DNA of 64,000 nucleotides from Trichoderma breve (taxonomy: Eukaryota > Ascomycota > Sordariomycetes > Hypocreales > Hypocreaceae): the NCBI RefSeq assembly GCF_028502605.1, contig NC_079235.1, positions 3,658,001 to 3,722,000 of the forward strand, in the 5' to 3' direction. This document shows positions 35,539 through 46,455 of this stretch, in pieces; position 1 is the stretch's first letter; each line of letters begins with the position of its first letter. The translations under genes were made by a program, and so were the position numbers. A model generated the notes under the pieces. The model ran no database searches and was not told where the DNA came from. It saw nothing but the letters and a program-made list of their open reading frames with translations.

Positions 35539-35931
35539 GAGCAGGCCCATGTAAATATTTAATAAAGGAAAATGAATTATTGAAATCGCATCTTTTATTT
35601 TTCCTCGCTCCCTGAGCGTTTGTAAGAAGGTGAAAAAGAAGCAAAAGAAAAGAACAGGCCCAAGGTATCCATTCGTGACATACATCCATCAACCTAAAAT
35701 TCGTTCGAAGTCATTCCGGAAACCCATTCTATACCTCCAGGGATATTAACCACCCTTTCATGAAAGTCACCTTACCTGTGGTGATGGTACACTTATGGTA
35801 CAGCCTAAGAAAATTACATCCCCTATCTATTGGGCCCCCAACCTGGCATCTGATACAGTGATACAAGTTGTTGGAAGAGAGTGCATGCTTTTTGTGGTAG
35901 CAAGCAACCACCAGTTGTAGTAGAGGCATCT
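35539..35931. other. Convergent 3' spacer MAK10 / PMP47
   Basis: MAK10 and the carrier gene converge on this 393-bp stretch, which should contain both 3' UTRs, including AATAAA at 35561-35566 for MAK10. No gene is seen. Confidence 0.5.
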
Positions 35932-37017
35932 TTACGCCTTCTTGCGGCCCATCCTGAGCCTCACCATCTGCTCGTAGAGAACATCCTTGAAGGCGAACAG
36001 GAAGGCCGCTGTTAGGACACTCTGAGTAACCTTGGGGCCAATACCTGCGATTCACTTTTTGTTAGTCTCTCATGATATTTTATGCTCTACTGGCAGATGA
36101 AATTGACTCACCCTTGTATAGACCAGAATAACCTTCGTCCTTGACGACACGGCTCAAGGCCTGAGACATGTTCTCCTTCTTCTCGCTATGGGCAGCGACG
36201 TGCATCTGGCTCTTAACAGTGATGTAAGGATATGTCACTGAAGTGGCAAAAAGCTTGCCCAAGGCCCCCAGCAAGAACGCCATGGTGGGAGTGATCTTTC
36301 TCTTCTTCTCCACGGTATTCTTCATCTGCTCAAAGAGTGTGTACTGGAGAATGGGGTTGATGACCAGCACCAGGGCTGGGATGACTCCGGCAAACAAGGC
36401 CTTGGGTCCCTCATTCTTCAAGAGGGCCATGAGGGTCCCCAGAGTGGTGGGAGGCTTGGCCGCCTTGGCGCCAGCACCGGCCTCGAGATCCGGGTCCTGT
36501 CGGCGCGTTGTGATGCGCGTGTTGACGACCCAGATGGGGTTGGTGATGATGACGGTCGCGGAGCCGGCAATGGCGCCGGCGATCATGGACTCGATCGTGG
36601 TGAGCTTCTTGCTGGCGCGGCCGGCGCGGGTGGCGGCCTTTTCGAAGAAGGCCCTGGTCCATTCATACCAGTAGTAGTAGATGAAGTTGGTGACGCTGAT
36701 GCCGAACAGGGCCGAGTTGATGCCCGAGTAGAGACCCGAGACGCCCTCGCGCGCGATGATTTTCTGGATGGCTTCGACGAACTTGCTCTCGGCCTTTTTG
36801 GATTCGACCTGGGCTCTGGTGGAGAGGGTGATGAGAGGGTAGCTATTATAAGAGGATGAATGTTAGTCAAAGGAATCGCTCTCGTGATGTGACGTCGCAG
36901 TCCTGGAACGAAATGGAGGGCATCCTACGTCAAGATCATGGACAAAATGCCACCGCCAGCCCCAGCCAGGGCATGTGCGACATTGTCGTTCTGGGGAATG
37001 GGAGACTTGGAAGCCAT
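35932..37017 (-). CDS. Peroxisomal adenine nucleotide carrier (PMP47/ANT1 type)
   Basis: Exons 37017-36929, 36842-36112 and 36044-35932 give 310 residues. It is a mitochondrial-carrier-family protein with three repeats, each with a signature helix: YPLITLSTR, NPIWVVNTR and YPYITVKSQ. The WVVNTR form and the N-terminal DNVAHALAGAGGGILSMILTYPL block are typical of the PMP47/PXN branch, which exchanges ATP for AMP across the peroxisomal membrane so that fatty acids can be activated inside. Each half-repeat also shows the expected EG(x)xGLYxG loop. A lysine-rich loop between helices (KNTVEKKRKITP) may act in peroxisomal targeting. Size matches the family (about 300-320). A mitochondrial carrier of a different substrate class is the alternative. 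Confidence 0.88.
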
Positions 37018-38060
37018 GGTGTTAGACTATCGAGGAATTGAAATCGGCGGCTTGGTCGGCTTGTTGGTGAAGTATCGCGACGCCTCTTGCGACCAGTGAC
37101 TTTGCTATCGAATTGGTACCCGACGATAAGATGATACAAGAGTAAAACGGCGGGTTCTCGAATCGCATGCGATTGTGCGGAAGCTCGATGCTATATCGGC
37201 GAGGGAAGCAAAGGTTAAAGGTTCTTCCAGACGTGTAACCGTCGTCGATGGGCCCCTGACAGATGCAAGCCGAGGTCCCTGTTGCAAGTTTGAAGCCGGC
37301 GGATGTGTCTGTAACCGCATTGTTCCGCTTTAGCGCGGCAAGAGAGCGCTGGAATGAAGTCATGCCTCCCCCGTGGCAGGCCGCTAGTGCGCTGGAGCTT
37401 GGGGGCATTGCATGTGACTTTGGCGGGGTGTCTGGGCGGTTTGGGCGGTTTGGGCGGCTTCGAGGGCGCAAGGATTTCTGGTAGCGAGAAGATCGATCAG
37501 TTGGATTGTGATTACAGAAATGCGGGTGCCGAGGTAGGTGCTGGATCGGGGATGGCGGCAATCACTAAGTGGCAAGCGGGTGTTTTAAATTGGCTGGATG
37601 CTGTTAGTGCGAGCACGAGACTTTGGTGTGAACTGTGTCACTGTGTGTGTTGCTTCATGGCGTCCGGGAATGAGCCCTGTCAAGTCTGGGGAAATGAAGA
37701 GCATGTCACTTGGCACCCTTCCGTAACGTGAAAGTCACTTCAATTGCATGTGTACATGTGCATATCAAGTCCATCAAGCAGTAACAGGTGAAGTGTAGCG
37801 GCACCGGAGTAACGATACTGCGATAAAAAGAAAGTTCAATGTCAACTTTGTAAAAAACCAAAAGCCGAAGGTGAATCGGCTAAACCTCTGCGGGCAGTAA
37901 CCGAAAAAGCCACCAGGCTGATGTAGCTTTTCTCGTCTCAGTCGGTGACGAATACCTCCAACGCTTCCCCCAAGTTTCTTCACGCGGTGGCTGGCCCTGC
38001 GCTTCATGCCCATGTCATCTGCGACAACGGATCTGGAATGAAACATTTGCTTTGCTGCAG
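37018..38060. promoter_or_regulatory. Divergent promoter region PMP47 / acidic AT-hook protein
   Basis: About 1.04 kb separates the two outward start codons. It includes G-rich direct repeats (GGCGGTTTGGGCGG) at 37433-37456. No gene is recognised. Confidence 0.45.
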
Positions 38061-41000
38061 ATGCCCCGGCGCAGGAAGACCGGATTCCAACCCGCTTCGT
38101 TCAACCTCCGCTGGCACAGCATCGCGGACCCCAACACGCCTAGTGTTGATATTATGAGCTCGCCTGACCCGCTGAACGAACCCACTATATCGTATCCTAG
38201 CTTTGCGCCTCAGTCATCGGTTTCGTCGCGTCGCGTGTCGCGCAGCCCGCAACGGAGAATCTCGCTAGCCTCGTCCAAGAAACGGAAACAGAAACAGACG
38301 CTTGAGCTGCAAGCCCGGGATTTATTGTCGCCGCAGCGGTTACTGGCCCCCGGCGAGACGGAGGGCGACGACGAGATGGCCTCTGCATCCAGCGGCACGA
38401 GGAGGAAGCTCTTCAAGTCGCCGGTTCAGTCGCCCACAGTGCGGCGCAGGGCGGATGACACAATCACGACCACGGTCCCGCTGAGGGAATCCGTCGAAGA
38501 TGAGCTCACAGCGGCGGTAACTCCTAGTAGGAGACGAAGCCGCGCTCGACCCTCCAATGGAACACCTCTTCCCACGGCGGGAGTCAAGAGGAGGGCGGGA
38601 TCACCAATCAGCAGAAATCCACGTCGCATACGTGAAGAGAGATTCACAGGGGGAAACACTGGGGAGCTACATTTTGAAGAGAAAGAGAATGTTCAGGCCA
38701 CGCCTGCAACCGCAAAGCGAGGGCGTCCGCCCAAGAACAAGGCTGTCCAACCGTCCAGCGAGCTAGGAACCGCGAAACGAGGGAGAAGACGACGGGCAAT
38801 GGCCCCCGATGAGTTGGTCGGAATCACGGAAGAAGCGGCAGCTGAAAGAAGTTTACAAGATATTCGCCGGCCAAGCGAAACCGAGCCTCCCTCGAGACAA
38901 CGTGCCAATGGCAGTGCTTCAGGTGCTAATGCTGCATCCAATGCCGATACAGAATCAATGGACGATGATGATGAGCCGACACCTAAGGCCTCAGCACAGC
39001 TTTCAACAATATCATTATCTTCCAAAAACAGGCCGCTTGGAGCTGCTGATAGTAGAAACACTGACCGTGCTCCAGAAGCAAGCGACCATTCCACCGTGGA
39101 TGAACACCATGACTTTAGCTCTCAGACCAACGACACGATTGCACAGGGTGAGGATTTTAGTATGATCTTCATGGATTCCATCCCTTCCTTGCAGAACAGT
39201 TACATTGGCAACAGCACTGCCCATGACGATGACGAGCTTGGCGAAGACACACACATCATAATCAACAATACTCTGGCTTCATTAAGACAAGAAGTTGCTC
39301 AATCCAGTGATCCAGTAGACATCACAGAGGCAATCGAAATTCCTGAAGTTCCCGAGCTCGAAGACTCGCCAGAAAAGGAGGTGGAATTCATTCCGATCAT
39401 ACGGGAATCCGCCAGAAATGCGCGTCTGAGTGACAGTCCGTGGTGGTCTCGCAAACCTAAGAAGATGGGATCATCACCAACAAGACACCAGACGACACTG
39501 TTGAGGTCAGCCGCAAAGAGGTCAGGGAGACTCTTCAAGTTCGACCAACGGGAGGAGGAGCCGACCCCCACTAAGATTGGCAAACGGCCGGCATCCTCAC
39601 ATTCCCAAGAGCGTCAGTCGAAAATTTACGAAGACTCCTTTTCCGAGATTCCTCAGAATTTTCTTGATGCTGCCACCCCTAAGCCCATAAATTTCGCCGC
39701 CACTCGAACCGAACGAGAAGTTGATCTGATGGAATATGGATTGCATGGAGAGGAAGAAGAGCCTGCCGAGGAGGAACCAGCCGAGGAGGAACCAGCCCAG
39801 CATACCGAAGAACCTGCGGAAGATGACGTTGAAGAATATGTCGAGGAAGATGCAGACGAAGTGGCAGACGAAGGGCCGTTAACTGCACAAATCCAGAGAA
39901 CGGCTGGGCCAAGCACGATTAGGCTACCAACACCGCCATCGCCTGATATAATAAGTTCTCCCGTACGGGATGTCGTCGAAGAAAGTGAGGACGAGGCGCA
40001 TGAGGAACTCAAAGGGCATGAAGAATTCGAAGAGCACGAAGGGCAGGAAGAATATGAGGAACACGCAGAACAAGAAGAATATGAACATGCGGAACAAGAG
40101 GAACTTGAAGAACACGATGAACATGAAGAAGAACCGGACCAGGACCTGGAGTTGGTGGAGGAGGAGGAGGAAAGAGGAGAAGAAGAGCTAACAGACCACG
40201 AAGAACAACATGAAGAAATGGAAGACAATCAGGAGGAGGCAGAAATGGAAGACTTTGAAGAGCATGGACTGCAAGATGATGAAGAGGAAGAAGTGGAACA
40301 ACTGGAACAAGAAATGGAAGAAGATGAAGAGCAGCAGGAAGAAGAGGAAGAGCACGACGGTCATGAAGAAATCGAGGAGTACGAGACGCACGAGCACGAG
40401 CATGAGGAGCATGAGGAACACGAAGAGCTCGAAGAGCCCGAAGAGCACCTCTACGAATCTTCACATCGCTTAGGGGCAGACCCGTTTGCACGCCAACAGC
40501 CTGCGCACAAAGATTATCATGCCGACGAAGAAATGCGCTCCGATCCTCTAGAGCAACCCGAGCAATTGGAGCCGACACCTGAGTACGAAGCGCAGCCAGT
40601 GAAAGCCACACCACTCCATCAGATGTCATCGCCACTCCAGGACCCTCAAACCGTCGTCCCTCCAGAACCCGTGCAGTATCCGGCAATACGACCTGTGCTA
40701 TCTTCAATAATGCGAGCTGGCCGTGTTTTACAAAATGTCACTTCAGATCCACCCTCACCAGGAGACCGAGAGAAACATCTGGGAAGCCCGTTCAGGAGTT
40801 CCGCAAGCAAAGAGTCATCACAAGGTGCCAAAGAAGACAGATATCAGCTCTCGAGCAAAAGCCCGCCACAGATATTCCCTTTTGGTCGCGACCAGTCGAC
40901 TATTAACAGGGCGTCTGTGAGTCATACAGTCACTGCTAAAACCGCGGCTTTTGGTATGCGCAGTAGCGGTGTACGCCAGCCACTTGATATTGGGCCAAAG

Positions 41001-42929
41001 GAAGTCCTACATAGGAAGCGACCATCATCAAGAGAATCCGTAGCAAGCTCTCTGGGCAACACGCCACCGAGTGGCAGTGCCACGAACTGGTTCGAAAGGG
41101 AGGGTCCAATAAGTCCTCTTATAAAGGGCGTTAACTCGTTCCTGCAATCATCGCGTTTCTCGAGCATTAGGCATGCTATTCCCTTTGTTCAAGTTGATGG
41201 CGCCGCAGAGGACGAAGAGGAAGAGGAGGAGCAAGCGGAAGAGGATGAAGAGGAAGAGGAAGTGGAAGAGCAGGAGCAAGAGGTAGAAGCAGAGGAAGAG
41301 ACTGAGCAAGAGGAAGAGCAAGAGGAAGAAGAGGAGCCTGAGGAAGAAGAGGAGCCAGAGGAGTTGGAGGAGCTAGAGGAACAGGAACCGGAACCGGAGC
41401 AGGAATATGAGCAACAAATGCAGGAACAGCAACTCGAAGAGGATGAAGAAGATGAAGAGGACGATGACGATGATATTGATATCTGGGAATACGAAGCACG
41501 GCGAGAAGTACCGCCTCGCCAAGAATTTCAGCAGCCGCTGATGCCATTGGCACAAGATCGCGGCGCGGTACCGGACCATTCGAGTTCCTGGAGAGACGTA
41601 AAACGAGCACCTGCCGCAGCTGTTACTGCTCCAAATGATTTGTCAAAATCATCTCGCATGAGGCAGTCGATTAGCCGGCGCGCTGAGGAGAACTTTGGAG
41701 GCGAGGAGCACTCTGTGATTTCACGGAATCAGCAAGAACAGCAGCCCGTAACTGCGTCTAAATCCAAGCGGTTTGACCTATCATCCTTTTTCTCCTCACC
41801 AGCTGCTATTCCCGGCTTGTTGGCTGAAAAATTCCTGTCACCCAAATCCAAAAAACATGCTGAGGCAACCGTTCAGCAAGCAGAGCCTGCTAAACCCCGA
41901 CAAGAACCTCCAGCAGTGCCTGCGACAGGAATCTTTTCAAGACCTTCTCAGAATGGAAATGTTCCGCGAACTGTTCGCCGCAAAGATCCTATATCTTCAA
42001 CTGTTCGGCCTGATCCTCTGGCTGAGGAGCAAGTGGCTCAGCAATCCGCATCTCCTGGCACTCCTCCTGGAGAAGCTTCACTCCCCGTCATTCCTCAGAA
42101 GCAAAACTTTACGCCGCGGCCGCGGCAATCTAGCGAATCCTTCTTCCAGCCCTCGTCTTCACTCGCAGCTGCAACTCCCCCAAGGATGCAGTTGACACAT
42201 GACGATATTCATAGGTGGCAGCTCGAAACCTCGAGTGCGAATGGAAATTCGCCCACCAGCCCATCCGCATTGAGGCCACTGCCTTCAAAGCATGCCTCGC
42301 CAAAGAAATCAAGTCTTCGCTCTCCTCTGAAACCCCATACTCCTGGACGAGTGGTTGAGTTTACAAGCAGCGTGTTGTCGCCTCAAGAGCAAGCTCAAAT
42401 TCGCGAACAACGCGGCCGAGCTAACGAAGAGGTATCCCAGGAGGAGATCCGCACCGCCGCCGCCGCCGCCGCCGTACCAACCCATGCAGAGCCGCGGGCA
42501 GGCAAAGGAAGCATGGGCAGGCAGCAGAAGCAACCGCCACAAAAGTTCGCACCGAAGGTCATTCAACCCGCAGGGGTGACAAAGAAACGATCAGCAAAGA
42601 AGCGAGGAAGACGAGAGCCCCCCTCCGAGACGGTCTGGACCCGCCGACACTGGATCTTCCTCGATACACTTCTGCAAATGCGGCGACAGCGCCCCTTTAG
42701 CGAAGAGTACGAGCCTGTCTCCCGACGGTACCTCGGAAAAGTCGTCACTAGCATGGGCGAGTCTTTGGTGCTACAGAAGTGGCATCTCGAGTGCGTCGAC
42801 GCTTTTAAGTCCCAGATAGGTGGCTGGGATGAAGGCGAGCTCGCCAAGAGACTCTTTGCACTTATTCTCGGAGAAGCACAACGACGTCGAAACTCCGTAG
42901 GCTCGTCACCCGGAGTTATCTTCCATTGA
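38061..42929 (+). CDS. Very large acidic nuclear protein with AT-hook, function unknown
   Basis: One uninterrupted exon of 1622 residues from ATG 38061; another in-frame ATG lies nine bases upstream. Residues 1-210 are basic and rich in Ser-Pro and Thr-Pro sites. A KEN sequence at 208-210 and an AT-hook KRGRPP at 219-224 follow. Two long Glu-rich tracts, about 633-800 (with many His) and about 1047-1141, dominate the middle. The last ~110 residues form the only globular-looking part: TVWTRRHWIFLDTLLQ, RRYLGKVVTSMGESLVLQKWHLECVDAFK and KRLFALILGEAQRRR. That domain resembles conserved C-termini of uncharacterised Sordariomycete proteins. AT-hook, phosphorylation-site density and acidic tracts suggest a chromatin role; KEN suggests possible cell-cycle turnover. 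I do not recognise the family. Confidence 0.85.
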   Translation: MPRRRKTGFQPASFNLRWHSIADPNTPSVDIMSSPDPLNEPTISYPSFAPQSSVSSRRVSRSPQRRISLASSKKRKQKQTLELQARDLLSPQRLLAPGETEGDDEMASASSGTRRKLFKSPVQSPTVRRRADDTITTTVPLRESVEDELTAAVTPSRRRSRARPSNGTPLPTAGVKRRAGSPISRNPRRIREERFTGGNTGELHFEEKENVQATPATAKRGRPPKNKAVQPSSELGTAKRGRRRRAMAPDELVGITEEAAAERSLQDIRRPSETEPPSRQRANGSASGANAASNADTESMDDDDEPTPKASAQLSTISLSSKNRPLGAADSRNTDRAPEASDHSTVDEHHDFSSQTNDTIAQGEDFSMIFMDSIPSLQNSYIGNSTAHDDDELGEDTHIIINNTLASLRQEVAQSSDPVDITEAIEIPEVPELEDSPEKEVEFIPIIRESARNARLSDSPWWSRKPKKMGSSPTRHQTTLLRSAAKRSGRLFKFDQREEEPTPTKIGKRPASSHSQERQSKIYEDSFSEIPQNFLDAATPKPINFAATRTEREVDLMEYGLHGEEEEPAEEEPAEEEPAQHTEEPAEDDVEEYVEEDADEVADEGPLTAQIQRTAGPSTIRLPTPPSPDIISSPVRDVVEESEDEAHEELKGHEEFEEHEGQEEYEEHAEQEEYEHAEQEELEEHDEHEEEPDQDLELVEEEEERGEEELTDHEEQHEEMEDNQEEAEMEDFEEHGLQDDEEEEVEQLEQEMEEDEEQQEEEEEHDGHEEIEEYETHEHEHEEHEEHEELEEPEEHLYESSHRLGADPFARQQPAHKDYHADEEMRSDPLEQPEQLEPTPEYEAQPVKATPLHQMSSPLQDPQTVVPPEPVQYPAIRPVLSSIMRAGRVLQNVTSDPPSPGDREKHLGSPFRSSASKESSQGAKEDRYQLSSKSPPQIFPFGRDQSTINRASVSHTVTAKTAAFGMRSSGVRQPLDIGPKEVLHRKRPSSRESVASSLGNTPPSGSATNWFEREGPISPLIKGVNSFLQSSRFSSIRHAIPFVQVDGAAEDEEEEEEQAEEDEEEEEVEEQEQEVEAEEETEQEEEQEEEEEPEEEEEPEELEELEEQEPEPEQEYEQQMQEQQLEEDEEDEEDDDDDIDIWEYEARREVPPRQEFQQPLMPLAQDRGAVPDHSSSWRDVKRAPAAAVTAPNDLSKSSRMRQSISRRAEENFGGEEHSVISRNQQEQQPVTASKSKRFDLSSFFSSPAAIPGLLAEKFLSPKSKKHAEATVQQAEPAKPRQEPPAVPATGIFSRPSQNGNVPRTVRRKDPISSTVRPDPLAEEQVAQQSASPGTPPGEASLPVIPQKQNFTPRPRQSSESFFQPSSSLAAATPPRMQLTHDDIHRWQLETSSANGNSPTSPSALRPLPSKHASPKKSSLRSPLKPHTPGRVVEFTSSVLSPQEQAQIREQRGRANEEVSQEEIRTAAAAAAVPTHAEPRAGKGSMGRQQKQPPQKFAPKVIQPAGVTKKRSAKKRGRREPPSETVWTRRHWIFLDTLLQMRRQRPFSEEYEPVSRRYLGKVVTSMGESLVLQKWHLECVDAFKSQIGGWDEGELAKRLFALILGEAQRRRNSVGSSPGVIFH
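39960..40455 (+). repeat. Purine-rich Glu/His-coding low-complexity tract
   Basis: A long stretch of GAA/GAG codons mixed with CAC/CAT encodes Glu-rich sequence with short motifs such as EEHEEHEE. The + strand is almost all purines, a strong strand asymmetry prone to slippage. A second such tract lies at 41200-41485. Confidence 0.85.
41200..41485 (+). repeat. Second purine-rich Glu-coding tract
   Basis: GAA/GAG-dominated sequence encodes about 95 residues of Glu with scattered Asp, Gln and Pro, ending in an Asp run. It is separate from the tract at 39960-40455 and lacks its many His codons. Confidence 0.85.
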
Positions 42930-43624
42930 ATGTGACGACAATCCGGAAAGGGTTGACCATTATTTATCATATTAACCTGAAACTTGTTCTGCCGGTACAG
43001 TTGTATTTTTTGGATTCATGACTGGCAGAAACGGAACAGATCGATTTTGTAGATTTTTATAGCATTTCATCGGTGTTTGGAAGAGTCAAGGAAAGGTAAT
43101 CGAAGCACAAAACAGATACGTATGCATGAGTTGGCGTTGGAAAAGGGGGAACCGGTTTGATTTACTTTGGCTCTGGCTAGGCTTTTGGCTTTTTTGGTTC
43201 GGGGTTTGCTTTTTATTACAACTGTATTTAGGAAAAAAGATACCACTTTGAGCGGTTGGATTGTTCGGTTTGGTTTAAGGGGGAAACATGGTTTACCTTT
43301 TTTTGTTCATACTTGGATGAACTACCATAGCTTCTTGTATGTATGAATCTGTGGATTACGGTAAGGTCGGCTATTCTGTTACCCTTTTGTCTCCATGGAG
43401 AGAATGAATTATGCTATGATGGAATGAGAAGAATCACATCTTGAGTTAACAGAACTGTACCTTTTTTGTATCACAAAAACGAAAGTAGGACGAATTGTTT
43501 CAGTAGGGACGGCGAGTCTTTTGGATGAATGAACGCCTCATCTACCGTGACTAACACATTACAATACAAGATCCATCCTCTCTAGCCATCAATTCCCATC
43601 TCCCATGCCCATTGTATTTTTCGT
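42930..43624. other. Convergent 3' spacer acidic protein / RPN6
   Basis: Two genes converge on this 695-bp T-rich stretch, which should hold both 3' UTRs. No reading frame worth noting is present. Confidence 0.5.
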
Positions 43625-45037
43625 CTACTCAAGCATGGAGGCCTGGTTTGTGTACAGCACATCCACAACATTGCTCAGCTTCTCAATAGTCGCTAGAGCA
43701 GAGTCATACGACTCGTCCCGCTGTGTCTCATCGTAAATAATAAGGCAGCCAGCACCCTGGTCCAAGACGCCAATGATGACCTTGTCGAGAATCATCTGCG
43801 ACAGCTTCCTCTCCACCTGCTGGGTATCAAGACCCACCATCTTGGCAATGTGGTCAATCTCGACTCGTGAGAAAGGCTCAATGACCTTGATGAGGTTCTG
43901 CTCCAGCAGGGCATCGTACAGGCGGCGAAGGTGGTTGCGGATGAAGGTGTCGCTGCCAAGCTCGTATCGGTAAGCAGACAGTGCTCGCTCGTACTCTTCC
44001 AAAGATCGGTTTGCGTGGGCACGGGCAATAGCCTTCATGGCCTCGAGGTTCTTTCCAGCATATTTGACAGCCTGTTTGGATGCCATGAGCTGGTTGACGT
44101 CATCAACCAGGTTCAACATGATCTTGCAGAGGAGCATGTACTGCAATGCAGCCTGGGCCTTGGGAGCCTCTTCCTGGGTGTGATATCCGTCCAATGCCTC
44201 GATAAAGTACGAGAACGCCGTGTTAAAGTCCTTATCTTCAGCGTGCAGCATTCCGCTCTGCATATCGAGATTGGCCTGCAACAGCGGAGGGGTATAAACG
44301 CTGGCAGCGCTTGTCCTCGCGCTCGTCAAAGCAGCACGAGCCTTGGGGATGTTGCCCAGGGCGTGGTAGACTCGGGATTCGAGGAGCTGGATCTCGACGA
44401 GGCGGAGCTTGTCGTCGAGGCGCTTGAGCTCACGGAGGAGGCCGTTGATGAGGGTGAGGGCGTCGTAGTAGGTCTGCTTGGACATGTAGAGGGTGACCAG
44501 GCGGACTTGGAGATCCTGGCGCTGGAAGGCACGGCGCTCGGAGGTGGCCCATTCTATGCAGTCTTTTGTAACGGCAACTTCGACGTCGACGCTGTTGGGG
44601 ATATCTTTGAAGAGGTCCAGAAGCTGGCGGACTATATATTGCCAAGGCATCAATCAGTCAGCGTTCATATATCCCAAAGGCTAAGCTTTGAGTCGAATCA
44701 TCAAGAGGCGAGACATACCGAGCTTCGAGGACTTGGCCTTGGCAAAGGATGAGAATACCGTCCGGCTTTCCTGCACCAAAGTGACGAGTTCCTGAGTCTT
44801 CCTGTTGGAGAGATTAGCTCAGCAAACACACAATTCCGCGGCCATCACAACTGACTTCTCATCCCGGTAGAGTTCTCCCAAGCTTATCAAAGCAGCTTCA
44901 TATTCGCGCGTGGCGGCGTCTGAGGTTGCCGCAGGGGCCTTGGATATGATGTCTTTGAAAGCAGCCTCTGCCTTTCTCGGGTCCGTCTTGACGAGGTCTT
45001 GGGCTTCCTTGACCCGGCTCGAGTCGCCGGCAGCCAT
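43625..45037 (-). CDS. rpn6: 26S proteasome regulatory particle subunit RPN6 (PSMD11)
   Basis: Exons 45037-44856, 44801-44719 and 44631-43625 give 423 residues, close to the usual ~420-434. The N-terminal two thirds is a TPR-like helical solenoid (VRLVTLYMSKQTYYDALTLING, LRLVEIQLLESRVYHALGN). The C-terminal PCI domain follows, with its winged-helix part RNHLRRLYDALLEQNLIKVIEPFSRVEIDHIAKMVGLD around residues 330-370, then a terminal helix. RPN6 clamps the lid to the base and core particle and is a limiting assembly factor. The 5' donor GTCAGT is slightly unusual but the frame and branch GCTAATC support it. It shares a 586-bp divergent promoter with MGE1. Confidence 0.95.
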
Positions 45038-45623
45038 GGTGGGAGGGGAGTAGGTTGAGTCGAGGTCGGGGAGCTTTTAAGTGCGGTGTTCGGGAGGCGA
45101 TGATGGTAACAGCGGCAGAATCGTTAATCCGATGTGTTTCCTCGTGTATCGCAAGGCCGAGGATGTCCGTCTTCGGCGTGAATGGTGAAATGCTGGTGTT
45201 GAATGAAGCTGAGGTTGATGCTGATGCACAATCTCGATCTGAGCTTCACTTGTCCCTCCAGGTAGCCACAGCGCGACGTAGCCCAGCCTCCAAGGTACAG
45301 TCTACTTAGTCAGCGCGAGCCAGTAGCCTGCCCCGCGAAGTAGCGTGTACTTTAGTGCACCTAACCTCCCACCTTTTGCAATGCTGCTGCCGGCACAAGT
45401 ACGGAGCACAGAACATACCCCGGGCCGTCAATGATCCGCCCGGCTGGTGGGCTGAACCGGCGCAGGCCGGAGGCGGGCCAAGTCATTGGAATTTTTATGG
45501 CCTCCCCTCATACAAGTCCAGTCAAATAGCAGACATAACCGAGCTTCTTCACCACCAGAGCAGCCCAATTGATCGTCTTCACAAATCTTCACCAGCCTCA
45601 CTTTTCCTCATAAATCATTCATC
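45038..45623. promoter_or_regulatory. Divergent promoter region RPN6 / MGE1
   Basis: Both a proteasome lid gene and a mitochondrial chaperone gene start from this 586-bp interval. I looked for a PACE element (GGTGGCAAA) and an ordered heat-shock element and did not find a good copy of either. Confidence 0.5.
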
Positions 45624-46455
45624 ATGCTTCGACAAGCTCTCGCCTCTTCTTCCAGAGCTCTGCGCTCAACACCCATCGCTGCCAGCCGAGCAATTCTTCG
45701 GCCTCAAATTCAGACTGCCGCCCCCGCCATCTCAATAAGATCTTTCCAGCCTATCGCTAGCCGATGGTACAGCGAGACCAAGGAGTCCTCAGATACCAAG
45801 GAGGCTCCGGCTGCTGAGGAAAAGGCTGACGCCAAGGAGGGCGAGAAGAAGAATGGCGAGACTGACGAAGTTGCTCAGCTGAAGAAGGACCTTGAGGCCA
45901 AGGACAAGGAGGCTCGCGACTGGAAGGTTTGTATTCTCTCTCTCTACACTTTTTCTACGCCAATAAGGTTTAAAAAAACATCCAATGCATTGTTATTAAC
46001 TCTTCTCGCAGGATAAATGCATGCGCACCGTCGCCGACTTCCGCAACCTCCAAGACCGCACCGCACGTGAGGTCAAGTCCGCCCGCGACTTTGCCATCCA
46101 AAAGTTCGCCAAGGACCTCGTCGACAGCGTCGACAACCTTGACCGCGCCCTCTCCACCGTCCCTGCGGACAAGCTCAAGGCTGAGGAGAAGAGCGAGGAT
46201 CTCCAGGAGCTCGCTAACCTCTATGAGGGCCTCAAGATGACCGAGGGTATCCTCATCCAGACGCTGGCCAAGCACGGCCTGGAGCGCCTGGAGCCCGATG
46301 GCGACAAGTTCAACCCCAACGAGCACGAGGCTACTTTCATGGCCCCTCAGCCTGGCAAGGAGGACAACACCGTCTTCTTCGTTCAGCAGAAGGGCTTCAA
46401 GCTCAACGGCCGTGTTCTGCGTGCTGCCAAGGTCGGCGTCGTCAAGAACGCTTAA
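45624..46455 (+). CDS. mge1: Mitochondrial GrpE-type nucleotide exchange factor MGE1
   Basis: Exons 45624-45926 and 46012-46455 give 248 residues. Residues 1-~48 are a mitochondrial presequence, rich in Arg, Ser and Ala without acids, with a plausible cleavage near SRWYS. A long charged helix (~55-105) precedes the GrpE core. The core shows the family blocks MRTVADFRNLQDRTARE, FAKDLVDSVDNLDRAL, EGLKMTEGILIQTLAKHGLERL and NPNEHEATF, ending in GFKLNGRVLRAAKVGV. MGE1 releases ADP from matrix Hsp70 (Ssc1) during protein import and folding. Heavy use of C-ending codons in exon 2 suggests strong expression. Confidence 0.95.
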
